From positions 1 through 6,381 of the forward strand of contig QOAV01000234.1 of NCBI GenBank assembly GCA_003972845.1: a stretch of DNA of 6,381 bases. The letters are read 5' to 3'. This document shows positions 1 through 5,850 of the stretch, in pieces. Both the position numbers and the translations under genes were made by a program. This DNA comes from Gammaproteobacteria bacterium. Lineage in GTDB: Bacteria; Pseudomonadota; Gammaproteobacteria; QOAV01. The notes beneath the pieces were generated by a model. It saw only the letters and a program-made list of their open reading frames with translations. It was not told the origin of the DNA and did not search any database. The first letter of the stretch is position 1, and each line of letters begins with the position of its first letter.

Positions 1-338
1 GATACCTGGTAACCCGCATCACACAGGCTTTGCAACAGCGAATGACAGCCTTTCTGCGCCAGTGGTTCACCGCCGGTAACGCACACCAGCGGGTAGCGGT
101 AGCTGGCCACCTGCTCCAGTACGGCCTGCTCGCTCATCCATTCGCCGCCGCGAAAGGCGTATTCCGTATCACAATAAACACACCGTAGCGGGCAACCGCT
201 GAGGCGCACGAATACCGTAGGAATGCCGGCTGTCCTCGCTTCACCCTGCAGCGAATAAAATATTTCGCTGATTCGCAGGGCGGACTGGTCTCCGGTGGCG
301 GCCGGCTTACTGCGCTGTTCCCTGCCGCCGCTTGTCAC
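1..338 (-). CDS. queE: 7-carboxy-7-deazaguanine synthase QueE, N-terminal part (runs off the left edge)
   Basis: Radical SAM enzyme that converts 6-carboxy-tetrahydropterin to 7-carboxy-7-deazaguanine on the way to preQ0 and queuosine. About 112 residues are visible of a family length near 215-220. Seen directly: the N-terminal segment LRISEIFYSLQGE (residues 21-33), the CX3CX2C iron-sulfur/SAM motif CPLRCVYC (Cys49, Cys53, Cys56) and the TGGEP segment (88-92) of radical SAM proteins. The start is uncertain. The frame is closed by a TGA just upstream, and the only usual start codon is GTG at 338-336, inside the end of cpoB, giving a 32-base overlap and a 20-residue extension not typical of the family. 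A CTG at 278-276 immediately before the conserved part has a GGAG 11 bases upstream and is an alternative. Coupled translation with cpoB is inferred. The identity is firm and the start is not. Confidence 0.93.
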   Translation of the reverse strand, partial: MTSGGREQRSKPAATGDQSALRISEIFYSLQGEARTAGIPTVFVRLSGCPLRCVYCDTEYAFRGGEWMSEQAVLEQVASYRYPLVCVTGGEPLAQKGCHSLLQSLCDAGYQV

Positions 339-1356
339 TGCTGATCTGGGTCAGACGGTTTTTCGCGGCCACCGACACGCGCGATCCCGGGTATTGGCTG
401 ACCACCTGATTCAGCGTGGCTTCGGCAGAAGCCAGATCGCCAAGTTCATAATGGCTATAGCCTTTTTTCAGCAGCGCCTCGGGCGCCTTGTCGCTCTCCG
501 GGTAGTTCTGCACCACCTTGTCGAATTCACCCACAGCCTGGTCAAACGCCCGCATGGCATACAGGGCTTCGCCCGACCAGTACTGCGCATTGTCCGCCAG
601 CGAGCTGGCGGGAAAATTCGACACAAACTGCTGCAGCGCCTTGTGGGCTTCGTCGAAACGGCTTTGTTTCAACAAGCCGAAAGCCTGGTCGTAGGCAGCC
701 TGCGCTTGTTCATTCACCGCGGAAGAGCCGGCCGGGTCGGGCGCGCCGCTGCCGGCGTTCGGCGGCTCTTTGTTCATGCTTGCGCCATCATCCGGAGCCG
801 GTTCCGGGGTCATTCCGGCAGCGCCGCCGGACGCTCCGGCCTGACTCATGCCCGGCGCCATCGCCCCGTCATCCGGCGCCGGTTCATTTTCGCTTGCCGG
901 AGCATTGGCATCCGGCCCGCCTGCTCCGGGCATGCTGCTGCCATCATCACTCCGGGGTTCGGAAGCGGTATCCTGCGCTGTCGGTATTTGCCGAGAATTG
1001 CTGACGTCGGCGGATTCCACCGGTACGCTATGGTACTGGGAATCCGGTGTATCTGAACTGCTTGAATCAGCAGAGCCACGCAGCTGCCCGAATCGCTGCG
1101 GTATTCTCCGCTCTCCCGCAGAATTGCCTGATGCGCCCGTGCGGGACTTCATCTGGTCAATTTCGTAGGACTTGATTTCCAGCTGGTTGCGCAGTTCTTT
1201 CACTTCTTCACGCAATTCCTGAATGTCGCTGTGCAGGCTGCGTGTAGCCGTATTCAGACGTTGATCCGTGGTCGGTCCGGCCGGCTCAGGGGGCGGAGTA
1301 GCGCAGCCAGACAGACCGGCAAGCGTTGCGATAAGTATTACAGAACGGCGTTTCAT
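307..1356 (-). CDS. cpoB: Cell division coordinator CpoB (YbgF), TPR protein with a predicted lipoprotein signal
   Basis: 349 residues; E. coli CpoB is about 263. Seen: a basic n-region and hydrophobic segment ending in the lipobox LSGC (15-18), so Cys18 would be lipidated; Ala19 follows, which does not signal inner-membrane retention. Residues 31-70 form a charged heptad-like coiled coil, matching the family's N-terminal trimerisation and TolA-contact region. Residues 72-215 are a Ser/Asp/Gly/Pro/Ala-rich linker with three diverged copies of an EP-x-x-DDG unit. Residues 217-325 contain three TPR-like repeats (each with YPxS/FPAS-type turns), the family's C-terminal domain. In E. coli CpoB binds TolA and PBP1B and coordinates outer-membrane constriction with septal peptidoglycan synthesis. 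The ATG at 1356 was chosen because the signal peptide starts there; the frame extends 23 residues further to a TTG, but that part is not signal-like and spans a terminator. The ribosome binding site is weak (GAG two bases before ATG). Family firm; lipidation is inferred from motif only. Confidence 0.93.
   Translation of the reverse strand: MKRRSVILIATLAGLSGCATPPPEPAGPTTDQRLNTATRSLHSDIQELREEVKELRNQLEIKSYEIDQMKSRTGASGNSAGERRIPQRFGQLRGSADSSSSDTPDSQYHSVPVESADVSNSRQIPTAQDTASEPRSDDGSSMPGAGGPDANAPASENEPAPDDGAMAPGMSQAGASGGAAGMTPEPAPDDGASMNKEPPNAGSGAPDPAGSSAVNEQAQAAYDQAFGLLKQSRFDEAHKALQQFVSNFPASSLADNAQYWSGEALYAMRAFDQAVGEFDKVVQNYPESDKAPEALLKKGYSHYELGDLASAEATLNQVVSQYPGSRVSVAAKNRLTQISSDKRRQGTAQ
724..960 (-). 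repeat. Three imperfect tandem copies of a ~26-codon unit in the CpoB linker
   Basis: In the linker of CpoB, units start at residues 133 (EPRSDDGSSM), 158 (EPAPDDGAMA) and 185 (EPAPDDGASM), spaced 25 and 27 residues apart; the remainder of each unit is Gly/Ala/Pro/Met-rich and poorly conserved. At DNA level the cores of units two and three (near 862-885 and 781-804) match at 20 of 24 bases, and the first core (931-960) shares shorter blocks. This looks like old in-frame duplication of a disordered spacer. The outer boundaries of the third unit are approximate. Confidence 0.7.
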
Positions 1357-1369
1357 ATCTCGTACCAAT

Positions 1370-1400
1370 AAAAAACGGCGGGGGAAAAATCCGCCCGCCG
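1370..1400 (-). terminator. Intrinsic terminator between pal and cpoB
   Basis: Reading the minus strand, CGGCGGG (1400-1394) pairs perfectly with CCCGCCG (1382-1376) around an 11-base loop whose ends can pair further (GG with CC, one bulge), and six T follow directly (1375-1370). This is the classic GC stem plus U-tract and it works only in the minus direction, because the plus strand has no T-run after the stem. It lies 21 bases after the pal stop and its T-run ends 13 bases before the cpoB ATG, so it may end most tolB-pal transcripts or act as an attenuator for cpoB. Function is inferred from structure. Confidence 0.85.
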
Positions 1401-1421
1401 ACTGTTTGAATGAACGGGCAA

Positions 1422-1958
1422 TCAATAAATCAGTTCAACCCGGCGGTTTTTGCTCCAGGCAGCTTCGTTGTGGCCCAACTCCAGCGGTTTCTCTTCACCG
1501 TAGGAAGTAGTGACGATACGATTCCGGTCGACGCCCAGAGCCGACATCAGCTCGGCCACCGCCTCGGCGCGTTTCTCGCCCAGGGCGAGGTTGTATTCAC
1601 GCGTTCCGCGTTCGTCGGCGTGTCCTTCCAGTGTAATATTCGTACCGGGATGGCCCACCAGATATTGAGAATGGGCTTCAATCACCGCCTGCGCGGCCGG
1701 CTCCACCGAATAACTGTTGTATTCGAAGAAAATCCTGCGATGAGACAGCGGGTCGCCGGGATAATTCCCGAACTCGCCTTCCTCGCTGATCGCCATGGCG
1801 TTGATATCGCCATCGCCATAACCGGGGGTCGCTTCGGCGCCATCGGAGGGCGCGGCTTCTCCGCCGGTATCCACGCCTTCCGGCTTCATGGGGTCGGCGG
1901 CGCAACCGGCAAGACCGAATGCCACCAGAGCAATCAACAAAAACTTTTTATTCAACAC
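1422..1958 (-). CDS. pal: Peptidoglycan-associated lipoprotein Pal
   Basis: 178 residues, normal for Pal. A type II signal peptide with lipobox LAGC (16-19) puts Cys19 in the outer membrane; Ala20 at the next position is compatible with outer-membrane sorting. Residues 20-70 are a flexible acidic Gly/Pro/Ala tether. Residues 72-178 are an OmpA-like peptidoglycan-binding domain with the signature GHADERGTREYNLALGEKRA; Asp115 and Arg130 have the spacing of the pair that binds the diaminopimelate of peptidoglycan in OmpA-like domains. The first strand, IFFEYNSYSV, departs somewhat from the usual V-Y-F-D-x-D-x pattern. Pal binds TolB and peptidoglycan alternately, anchoring the outer membrane and being concentrated at the septum by TolQRA. 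The start is GTG, supported by a strong ribosome binding site and by the signal peptide beginning there. It lies 11 bases after tolB; an intrinsic terminator follows the stop. Confidence 0.97.
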   Translation of the reverse strand: MLNKKFLLIALVAFGLAGCAADPMKPEGVDTGGEAAPSDGAEATPGYGDGDINAMAISEEGEFGNYPGDPLSHRRIFFEYNSYSVEPAAQAVIEAHSQYLVGHPGTNITLEGHADERGTREYNLALGEKRAEAVAELMSALGVDRNRIVTTSYGEEKPLELGHNEAAWSKNRRVELIY

Positions 1959-1963
1959 TGTTT

Positions 1964-1970
1964 CTCCTCC
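1964..1970 (-). promoter_or_regulatory. Strong ribosome binding site of pal
   Basis: GGAGGAG on the minus strand ends five bases before the GTG at 1958-1956 and overlaps the last base of the tolB stop codon TAG (1972-1970). It fixes the non-ATG start of pal and makes termination of tolB and initiation of pal physically adjacent. Confidence 0.85.
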
Positions 1971-3286
1971 TATAAACCTCGATTAAACGGCGACCATGCC
2001 GGTTCCCTGACATCTCCGGATTGCACGCGCAGTGTTTGCTGCACTTTGCCATCCGCGGACACTGCAGCCATGACGCCACGCCCACCCTTTTCCGTAGCGT
2101 ACAATATCATATCACCATTTGGCGCAAAGCTGGGTGATTCGTCCAGACGCGTGCCGGTCAACACCTTGAAGCGCCCGGTGCGCTGGTCCAGCGTGGCAAT
2201 ATGAAAGCCGCTGTCGTTCTGAGTCACCATGACAATTTTTGTTCCATCCGGCGCATAAGAAGCTCTGGCATTGTATTTTCCTTCGAACGTCAGACGCCGG
2301 GCGCCTCCGCCGCTGGCTGGCATTTTGTAGATCTGCGGCCGGCCGGCCCGGTCGGACGTGAAAACCAGAGAACGGCCGTCAGGCGACCAGGCCGGCTCGG
2401 TATCAATGGAGCGATGACGGGTCAGTCTGCGCGGCTGTTTCGCGGACACGCTCATGACGTAAATTTCCGGGTTGCCGTCCTTCGATGAGGAAAAAGCCAG
2501 CTGGCTGCCATCGGGCGACCATGCCGGGGCGCTGTTCAGGCCGCGGAATTTGGCCACCAGCTCGCGATTGCCCGAAGACAAATTCTGCACATAAATCATG
2601 GAGCGCTTTTTCTCGAATGAGACATAGGCGAGCTTGCGCCCGTCCGGCGACCAGGCTGGCGACATGATGGGCTCTTTCGAGGTCAGAATGTTTTTTGCGT
2701 TATAGGCATCGGAATCGGCCACCCACAACTGATAGGTTGATTTTCCTTTGCCCAGGCGGTGCGCCGTCACATAGGCGATGCGCGTATCGAATGCACCCTT
2801 GCGACCGGTAAGCTTTTCGTAAATGTAATCGGAAATTTTATGCGCTACGCGGCGCAGCTTGGCGCTGCTGACGGTATAGCGGTAACCGCCCAGCTGGGTC
2901 TGGCGCAGCACGTCGTACAGCTTGAAATCAATCTGATAACGATCGCCGCCCAGGGCTTTAATATCACCCACCGCTACCGCCTCGGCCTTTAGCAAGCGCC
3001 AGTCCTTGTAACTGATTACCGAATTGGCGCCCGGCATGGACAGGAAGTTTTCTTTCGGCAGGGTCTCAAAACGCCCGCTGCGAGTAAGATCGGCGTTGAC
3101 GATGGCTGCCAGGTCCTGCGGCGCTGCGGCGTTGCCCTGGAAGGGTACAATGGCGACCGCAATTCCGGCATCTACCCCGCGATTGATTTCAATGGTCAGT
3201 ACGGCCTGAGCCGGAACAAGAACCAGCATCAGCAACCATCCGCCCAGCCACTTCGACAGATTGATGTGTGTAGTCATCTTCATCAT
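1970..3286 (-). CDS. tolB: Tol-Pal system periplasmic beta-propeller protein TolB
   Basis: 438 residues, close to the E. coli protein (430). A Sec signal peptide with a hydrophobic core (about 14-25) ends in AQA (26-28), leaving a mature N-terminus VLTIEINRGVDAG that matches the short TolA-binding TolB box. Residues about 30-165 form the N-terminal alpha/beta domain. From about 200 the C-terminal six-bladed propeller is marked by repeated [AS]WSPDG-type turns near residues 209, 254, 298, 342 and 384 and a final PAWSPF at 429-434. The propeller binds Pal, so TolB shuttles between Pal and TolA. The start is one of three in-frame ATGs (3286, 3283, 3277). The AGGAAG upstream is best spaced for the one at 3283, and the longest form is listed. 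The gene starts six bases after tolA and its stop touches the pal ribosome binding site. Confidence 0.97.
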   Translation of the reverse strand: MMKMTTHINLSKWLGGWLLMLVLVPAQAVLTIEINRGVDAGIAVAIVPFQGNAAAPQDLAAIVNADLTRSGRFETLPKENFLSMPGANSVISYKDWRLLKAEAVAVGDIKALGGDRYQIDFKLYDVLRQTQLGGYRYTVSSAKLRRVAHKISDYIYEKLTGRKGAFDTRIAYVTAHRLGKGKSTYQLWVADSDAYNAKNILTSKEPIMSPAWSPDGRKLAYVSFEKKRSMIYVQNLSSGNRELVAKFRGLNSAPAWSPDGSQLAFSSSKDGNPEIYVMSVSAKQPRRLTRHRSIDTEPAWSPDGRSLVFTSDRAGRPQIYKMPASGGGARRLTFEGKYNARASYAPDGTKIVMVTQNDSGFHIATLDQRTGRFKVLTGTRLDESPSFAPNGDMILYATEKGGRGVMAAVSADGKVQQTLRVQSGDVREPAWSPFNRGL

Positions 3287-3288
3287 TA

Positions 3289-3294
3289 CTTCCT
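3289..3294 (-). promoter_or_regulatory. Ribosome binding site of tolB
   Basis: AGGAAG on the minus strand overlaps the tolA stop codon TAG (3295-3293). It lies 2, 5 and 11 bases before the candidate ATGs at 3286, 3283 and 3277, so spacing favours the second ATG; a two-residue difference is all that is at stake between the first two-to-three candidates and the signal peptide is intact with any of them. Confidence 0.6.
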
Positions 3295-4174
3295 AACCAC
3301 AAGGGTTGAATAAAAACTCTATTTCCCGGTAAAACTCGAACAACTGAGGATCCGGCGGCAAAGGCAGAGGCGAAGCCCGCAAGAAGGCCGCCTCGACGCT
3401 GCGGTCGAACACCGGATCTCCGCTGCCGCGAATCACTCTGACATTTCGCACCACCCCACCGGGAGCCAGTTGCACCAGCACCTTGGCGGTAAGACACTGC
3501 TGTCCGCTATAGCGCCAGTTGCTTTCCACTTTTGCCTGTATCCGTGCTGCATAACGATTGAACTCGGCATCAGCGCGCCGCTCCAGCGCCTGACGGGCTT
3601 TTTTGGCCTCTGCCGCCTTGCGCTTCTTCTCGGCTTCGCGTTTTTGTAGCGCTTCCGCCTTTTTCTTTTTTTCCTGTTCTTTTTTCAGCTTTTCCGCTTT
3701 TTTCTTTTCTTCCGCCTCGCGCTTTTTCTCGGCCTCCTTGCGCTTTTGATCCTCAGCCTTGCGTTTTTCCTCCGCCTCCTTGCGCTGCTGTTCTTCCAGC
3801 TTTTTCTTTTCCGCCAGCTCGCTCAGTTCTTTCTTTTCGATTTCTTTTTTCTTTTCAAGTTCCTGCAGGCGCTGCTCTTCCTGTTGACGTTTCTGCTCCA
3901 GCTCCTTCAGCTCTTTCTTGCGCTCCAGTTCTTCCTGCTTTTTCTTCTCTTCCTTCGCCTTTATCTGCTCCACCACTTGCTGGATTTTCTGCTCGTCCAC
4001 GGCTTTGGCCTGAATGATGGGCTCGGTGGACAGGTTCTTTTTAGCACCCATCGGCTTCGATGACAGGGAAAAATTCAAAACCAGCACCGAGAGCAACGCC
4101 AGATGCACCGCCACAGACAGCAGGAAAGGTAGCGAAACACCGTGGCCTCGTCTTTTTGAACGATCCGATCTCAT
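3293..4174 (-). CDS. tolA: Cell envelope integrity protein TolA
   Basis: 293 residues; E. coli TolA is longer (about 421) but length varies with the helical stalk. Residues 1-12 are a basic cytoplasmic tail (RSKRRGHG), 14-35 a single membrane anchor containing the SxxxH face (Ser20, His24) through which TolA contacts TolQ/TolR. Residues about 57-200 are an extreme Lys/Glu/Ala/Gln helix that spans the periplasm. Residues about 203-293 are the compact C-terminal domain (ARIQAKVESNW, then LAPGGVVRNVRVIRGSGDP) that binds TolB and, in other species, colicins, phage minor coat proteins and CpoB. Two cysteines, Cys227 and Cys292, could form a disulfide in the periplasm. The ATG overlaps the tolR stop by four bases (ATGA), suggesting translational coupling; the ribosome binding site is weak. 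The Lys/Glu stalk makes the coding strand strongly purine-rich. Confidence 0.97.
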   Translation of the reverse strand: MRSDRSKRRGHGVSLPFLLSVAVHLALLSVLVLNFSLSSKPMGAKKNLSTEPIIQAKAVDEQKIQQVVEQIKAKEEKKKQEELERKKELKELEQKRQQEEQRLQELEKKKEIEKKELSELAEKKKLEEQQRKEAEEKRKAEDQKRKEAEKKREAEEKKKAEKLKKEQEKKKKAEALQKREAEKKRKAAEAKKARQALERRADAEFNRYAARIQAKVESNWRYSGQQCLTAKVLVQLAPGGVVRNVRVIRGSGDPVFDRSVEAAFLRASPLPLPPDPQLFEFYREIEFLFNPCG

Positions 4175-4602
4175 TCCGGTGACTGGGTCAGCAAGCCGAC
4201 ACTGGGTACTCCCGCCTGTTGCAGCGCGGCCATGGCCTGCACAACAGTGCCATAATCAACTCCCTTGTCACCCCGAACCATGAAGTCGGTTTTTGTATGA
4301 TTGGTTTCGTCGATACGCAGCATTGCCGCCGCCTTGGTGACAATGTCATCCAGGGTAGCGGGCGACTCCTCTTCCTCGTTGACAAAATACTTGCCATCGG
4401 CCGTGATATTGACAACGAACGGCTCGGTGTCTTTCTGCTCCACGTCCCGGGCAGACGCCTGTGGCAGTTCCACATCCACGCCTTCGGTGAGCAGCGGCGT
4501 GGTAATCATGAAAATGACCAGCAGCACCAGCATCACGTCGATGTAGGGAACCACGTTGATTTCCGACATCGGCTTGCGACGCCGTGAACGGTAACTGCTC
4601 AT
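4171..4602 (-). CDS. tolR: Tol-Pal system stator/rotor partner TolR
   Basis: 143 residues, the family length. It starts with a short basic cytoplasmic tail (YRSRRRKPMSEINVVPYID), then one membrane helix (about 20-40) carrying the conserved ion-pathway aspartate Asp22 in the PYIDVMLVLL motif shared with ExbD and MotB-like partners. The remainder (about 45-143) is the periplasmic domain of the ExbD/TolR fold, with the typical ending GVPSVGLLTQ. With TolQ it converts the proton gradient into movement passed to TolA. It overlaps tolQ upstream and tolA downstream by four bases each (ATGA), a tight translational coupling that fits the fixed subunit ratio of the complex. No strong ribosome binding site is visible upstream, in keeping with coupling. 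Confidence 0.97.
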   Translation of the reverse strand: MSSYRSRRRKPMSEINVVPYIDVMLVLLVIFMITTPLLTEGVDVELPQASARDVEQKDTEPFVVNITADGKYFVNEEEESPATLDDIVTKAAAMLRIDETNHTKTDFMVRGDKGVDYGTVVQAMAALQQAGVPSVGLLTQSPE

Positions 4603-5315
4603 GATTTGTCTTCTGCGCGACGGCGGCGCGAACCGTATAGCTGACGGTTGATGATACTCAGCAGTTCTTCCATGAAATTTTCATAGCGAAATGCCAGCCG
4701 TTCCACGTCATGGGAAAAACGGTTGTAGGCCACCACGGCGGGGATCGCAGCAAACAGACCCATGGCGGTGGCTACCAGCGCTTCGGCGATGCCCGGCGCC
4801 ACGGTGCCGATGGTAACGTGCTTGATGCTGCCGAGTGAACGAAATGAGTTCATGATGCCCCAGACAGTGCCGAACAGGCCCACATAGGGGCTGGTGGAGC
4901 CGACCGTGGCGAGAAACGACAAATGGGTTTCCAGATCATCGATTTCACGCGCCAGAGACACCCGCATGGAGCGCTGCACACCGTTGATGATATCCGGCTT
5001 GGCGACATCCTTTTCCGCCAGACGCTTGAATTCAGTGAGGCCGTTGACAAACATCGCCGCCATACCCATGGGTTGTGTGTGCCCGGATGTGTAACGGTTG
5101 TAGAGCTTGTCCATTTCGCCGCCCCGCCAGAATTCCTCCTCGAACTCGTCGGCCTCGCGCCTGGCCGCGCGCAGGGACAGCCACTTGCGGAAAATCATGG
5201 TCCAGGAAATAATCGACGCCACCAACAGCAGCGCCATGACCAGCTGCACCAGCAGGCTGGCGTTCGTGATCAGGTGCAGCATGGACAAGTCATTCTGCGT
5301 TGCGGTCAATTCCAT
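4599..5315 (-). CDS. tolQ: Tol-Pal system motor subunit TolQ
   Basis: 238 residues, near the E. coli length (230). Three membrane helices are visible at about 20-41, 132-157 and 170-196, with a cytoplasmic segment between the first two (AARREADEFEEEFW onwards) and a basic C-terminal tail. The conserved GLFGTVWGIMNSF (147-159) and ATAMGLFAAIPA (182-193) motifs carry Thr150 and Thr183, with the same 33-residue spacing as the polar pair lining the proton path in E. coli TolQ. TolQ forms a pentamer around the TolR helices and, with TolA, the inner-membrane motor. The frame is open 45 codons further upstream, but that part lies inside ybgC and lacks family features. The ATG at 5315 begins the normal N-terminus and has AGGGGA upstream at somewhat long spacing. 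It begins 29 bases after the ybgC stop and overlaps tolR by four bases. Confidence 0.96.
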   Translation of the reverse strand: MELTATQNDLSMLHLITNASLLVQLVMALLLVASIISWTMIFRKWLSLRAARREADEFEEEFWRGGEMDKLYNRYTSGHTQPMGMAAMFVNGLTEFKRLAEKDVAKPDIINGVQRSMRVSLAREIDDLETHLSFLATVGSTSPYVGLFGTVWGIMNSFRSLGSIKHVTIGTVAPGIAEALVATAMGLFAAIPAVVAYNRFSHDVERLAFRYENFMEELLSIINRQLYGSRRRRAEDKS

Positions 5316-5344
5316 ATAGTCTTGCTTCCCCTGTATTTGGCCGG

Positions 5345-5755
5345 TCAGTTGTTCCGCCAGCGCTCCACGGCAGCGCCAAGTACATCCGGCACCGCCATCA
5401 AGCTGAAACTCGCCGCATCCAGCGATGCGATTTTTATTTCGCCGCGACAAAGAACCGTATCGCCGCGCCGAATTTCCTGTGCAAAAGTGATACTTGCGCT
5501 GCCTGAACGCGTCACCGACAGAGTCGCTTCAAGCAAATCATCCAGTCGCGCGGGACGCAGATAATCCACATAAGCACTGCGTACGGCAAAAATGACGCCC
5601 GGATCAGCGGACAAGTTGACCTGATCGAAACCCAGATAGCGCAGCCACTCAGTGCGCGCCCGCTCCATGAATTTCAGATAGTTGACGTAGTAAACAACTC
5701 CGGCGACGTCCGTATCTTCATAATAAACTCGAACTTTAACCGAAAACTCTTTCAT
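5345..5755 (-). CDS. ybgC: Tol-Pal-associated acyl-CoA thioesterase YbgC
   Basis: 136 residues, the family length, with the hotdog fold of 4-hydroxybenzoyl-CoA-type thioesterases. The active-site region is residues 9-36: RVYYEDTDVAGVVYYVNYL followed by KFMERARTEWL, with Asp16 as the expected catalytic carboxylate. Where E. coli YbgC has His (VYH), this protein has Tyr23 (VYY); I recall Tyr in Pseudomonas homologues, so this may be ordinary variation. The protein is cytoplasmic and hydrolyses short-chain or acyl-carrier-linked thioesters; its link to Tol-Pal function is conserved gene order, the mechanism being unclear. An AGGAG lies 13 bases before the ATG, rather far. The gene follows ruvB by 95 bases and precedes tolQ by 29, so it is probably the first gene of the tol-pal transcript or is read from the ruv operon. 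Confidence 0.95.
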   Translation of the reverse strand: MKEFSVKVRVYYEDTDVAGVVYYVNYLKFMERARTEWLRYLGFDQVNLSADPGVIFAVRSAYVDYLRPARLDDLLEATLSVTRSGSASITFAQEIRRGDTVLCRGEIKIASLDAASFSLMAVPDVLGAAVERWRNN

Positions 5756-5850
5756 TATAAAGACGAGACTCCTGTTCGATGCTGGCGTTTACGATAAACC
5801 GCCCTGCAATAAGCCAATCGATGTGACAACAACTCCGGTGGATACCGCCG

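Noticed and set aside
295..1056. Long plus-strand reading frame opposite cpoB (253 codons)
   Set aside because: Arg/Gly/Ala/His-rich translation without recognisable domain, fully antisense to a well-supported cpoB; open by chance in GC-rich sequence.
1357..1425. Upstream extension of cpoB to a TTG at 1425
   Set aside because: It would add 23 residues ahead of a clean signal peptide, overlap the pal stop and include the terminator hairpin; the ATG at 1356 is far better.
1410..2204. Long plus-strand reading frame opposite pal and the end of tolB (264 codons)
   Set aside because: It crosses two real genes and their junction on the other strand, shows no domain and has no upstream signals.
3746..4063. 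Plus-strand reading frame encoding a very hydrophobic Leu/Phe-rich peptide
   Set aside because: It is the antisense of the Lys/Glu-rich TolA stalk (AAG/GAG codons read backwards as CTT/CTC/TTC). It has no family resemblance and no ribosome binding site, so it is a composition artefact.
5316..5450. Upstream extension of tolQ by 45 codons
   Set aside because: The extension lies inside ybgC, lacks similarity to TolQ N-termini, and the ATG at 5315 gives the normal family length.
5754..5759. Perfect TATAAT on the minus strand just before and into the ybgC start codon
   Set aside because: No -35-like hexamer lies 16-18 bases upstream, and a transcript from it would begin inside the ybgC coding region without a ribosome binding site.
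5756..5850. Possible promoter or terminator in the ruvB-ybgC gap
   Set aside because: TTGTTG and TTGTCA occur, but only with poor -10 matches or off spacing, and the short CGGT/ACCG hairpin after the ruvB stop has no T-run. I can support neither.
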